Source of the DNA: Streptomyces sp. S3(2020)
GTDB lineage: Bacteria > Actinomycetota > Actinomycetes > Streptomycetales > Streptomycetaceae
NCBI RefSeq assembly: GCF_013044505.1
Contig: NZ_JABERD010000016.1
Location: 1-64,000, forward strand
Direction: 5' to 3'
Length of the DNA stretch: 64,000 bases
Both the position numbers and the translations under genes were made by a program. Below are positions 62,940-64,000 of this stretch, piece after piece (position 1 is the first letter of the stretch; each line of letters starts with the position of its first letter). Below the pieces are notes generated by a model that ran no database searches, was not told the DNA's origin, and saw nothing but the letters and a program-made list of their open reading frames with translations.

Positions 62940-62953
62940 TTACTTAACGGTAA
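62940..62953. promoter_or_regulatory. TTAC-N6-GTAA palindrome before the acyl-CoA dehydrogenase gene
   Basis: TTACTTAACGGTAA is an imperfect palindrome in an AT-rich patch (62930-62960), about 40 bases before the TTG start. It may carry the -10 region or an operator for a TetR/FadR-type regulator. The divergent gap is 190 bases. Confidence 0.4.
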
Positions 62954-62993
62954 TTAGCGTCGGCAACGCAGCGCATTTGGAGCGTGAGACACC

Positions 62994-64000
62994 TTGGCCG
63001 GATCGGCTGACTTCGACCTGTACCGCCCGTCCGAGGAGCACGACATGCTCCGCGACGCCATCCGCTCGCTGGCCGAGGCGAAGATCGCGCCGTACGCCGC
63101 CGCGGTGGACGAGGAGGCCCGCTTCCCGCGGGAGGCCCTCGACGCTCTGATCGCGAGCGACCTGCACGCCGTGCACGTACCCGAGGAGTACGGCGGCGCG
63201 GGCGCGGACGCGCTGGCCACGGTGATCGTGATCGAGGAGGTCGCGCGAGTCTGCGTCTCCTCTTCTCTCATCCCCGCGGTCAACAAGCTGGGCTCCCTGC
63301 CGGTGATCCTCTCCGGCTCCGAGGAGCTGAAGAAGAAGTACCTGGGCCCGCTCGCCAAGGGCGACGGCATGTTCTCGTACGCGCTCTCCGAGCCCGACGC
63401 GGGCTCCGACGCGGCCGGCATGAAGACCAAGGCGGTCCGCGACGGCGACCACTGGATCCTCAACGGCGTGAAGCGCTGGATCACCAACGCCGGCGAGTCC
63501 GAGTACTACACGGTGATGGCCGTCACCGACCCCACCAAGCGCTCCAAGGGCATCTCGGCCTTCGTCGTCGAGAAGTCCGACGAGGGCGTCTCCTTCGGCG
63601 CCCCCGAGAAGAAGCTCGGCATCAAGGGCTCCCCGACCCGCGAGGTCTACCTCGACAACGTCCGCATCCCCGCCGACCGCATGATCGGCGAGGAGGGCAC
63701 CGGCTTCGCCACGGCGATGAAGACCCTGGACCACACGCGGATCACGATCGCGGCGCAGGCGCTGGGTGTGGCGCAGGGCGCCTTCGACTACGCGAAGAAC
63801 TACGTCCAGGAGCGCAAGCAGTTCGGCAAGGCGATCGCGGAGTTCCAGGGCATCCAGTTCATGCTCGCGGACATGGCCATGAAGATCGAGGCCGCCCGCC
63901 AGCTGACGTATGCGGCGGCGGCCAAGTCCGAGCGCGGCGACAAGGACCTCACCTTCCAGGGTGCGGCGGCGAAGTGCTTCGCGTCGGACGTGGCGATGGC
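62994..64000 (+). CDS. Acyl-CoA dehydrogenase, 3' end outside the window
   Basis: This FAD enzyme oxidises acyl-CoA in beta-oxidation; 335 residues are visible and the frame is open to the window end. The TTG at 62994 is chosen because the frame begins AGSADFDLYRPSEEHDMLRD, a family N-terminus, with GGAG 11 bases upstream; no ATG or GTG fits. The FAD motif is YALSEPDAGSDAAGMKT, the WITNAG motif follows, and the second signature AQGAFDYAKNYVQERKQFGKAI lies near residue 260. Chain length specificity is not evident. Confidence 0.95.
   Translation, partial: MAGSADFDLYRPSEEHDMLRDAIRSLAEAKIAPYAAAVDEEARFPREALDALIASDLHAVHVPEEYGGAGADALATVIVIEEVARVCVSSSLIPAVNKLGSLPVILSGSEELKKKYLGPLAKGDGMFSYALSEPDAGSDAAGMKTKAVRDGDHWILNGVKRWITNAGESEYYTVMAVTDPTKRSKGISAFVVEKSDEGVSFGAPEKKLGIKGSPTREVYLDNVRIPADRMIGEEGTGFATAMKTLDHTRITIAAQALGVAQGAFDYAKNYVQERKQFGKAIAEFQGIQFMLADMAMKIEAARQLTYAAAAKSERGDKDLTFQGAAAKCFASDVAM

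Overview
The window is high-GC DNA with Streptomyces-type codon use, GTG and TTG starts, many one- to four-base gene overlaps, and GC-rich hairpin terminators that mostly lack a U-tract. The gene order (rpfC-rpfA-eno-divIC, ndh, cfa, bldA, pobA, cbs, hut genes, sigI-type module, purK-purE, membrane dipeptidase, ugd, acyl-CoA dehydrogenase) is the one I recall for the SCO3051-SCO3099 segment of Streptomyces coelicolor, read in reverse. I therefore take this as the core chromosome of a Streptomyces species. I see no phage, insertion sequence, CRISPR array or conjugative element.

Layout. 1-10.5 kb: the end of a cytochrome P450, two secreted muralytic enzymes (rpfC, and rpfA behind a ydaO-type c-di-AMP riboswitch), enolase, a cell-division protein, DUF501, exopolyphosphatase, type II NADH dehydrogenase behind two Rex-like operators, and a cyclopropane-fatty-acid synthase. 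10.5-20 kb: a MacB/FtsX-type ABC exporter, the bldA leucyl-tRNA(UAA), 4-hydroxybenzoate hydroxylase, a BAX-inhibitor membrane protein, small unknowns and a thiolase. 20-29 kb: an SGNH hydrolase, cystathionine beta-synthase, a divergent HTH/SDR pair, a truncated carbonic anhydrase and a complete glycine-betaine-type ABC importer. 29-42 kb: a MIO-family lyase paralogue with an altered triad, an RpiR regulator, a four-gene roadblock operon, a diaminopimelate-decarboxylase-like enzyme, and a histidine-use operon (hutU, M20 amidohydrolase, hutF, hutI). 42-50 kb: a partner-switching sigma module (sigma, anti-anti-sigma, anti-sigma kinase), a second seryl-tRNA synthetase behind a T-box leader, and a cassette for sortase-anchored surface proteins. 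50-64 kb: a secreted esterase, a POT peptide transporter, a two-component system, GtrA, purK-purE fused by overlaps to an M19 dipeptidase, a second M19 protein with its metal site destroyed, paired VOC proteins, a CGNR regulator, UDP-glucose dehydrogenase and an acyl-CoA dehydrogenase running off the end.

The points I rate highest are these. The leader at 44268-44558 carries every diagnostic part of a serine T-box: a UCC specifier, and a UGGC bulge matching the G discriminator of tRNA-Ser. The surface cassette at 46015-49971 resembles in layout the Firmicutes WxL/csc clusters. The roadblock operon has no GTPase partner. The M19 pair consists of one intact and one dead enzyme. The MIO-family protein has GTG in place of ASG.
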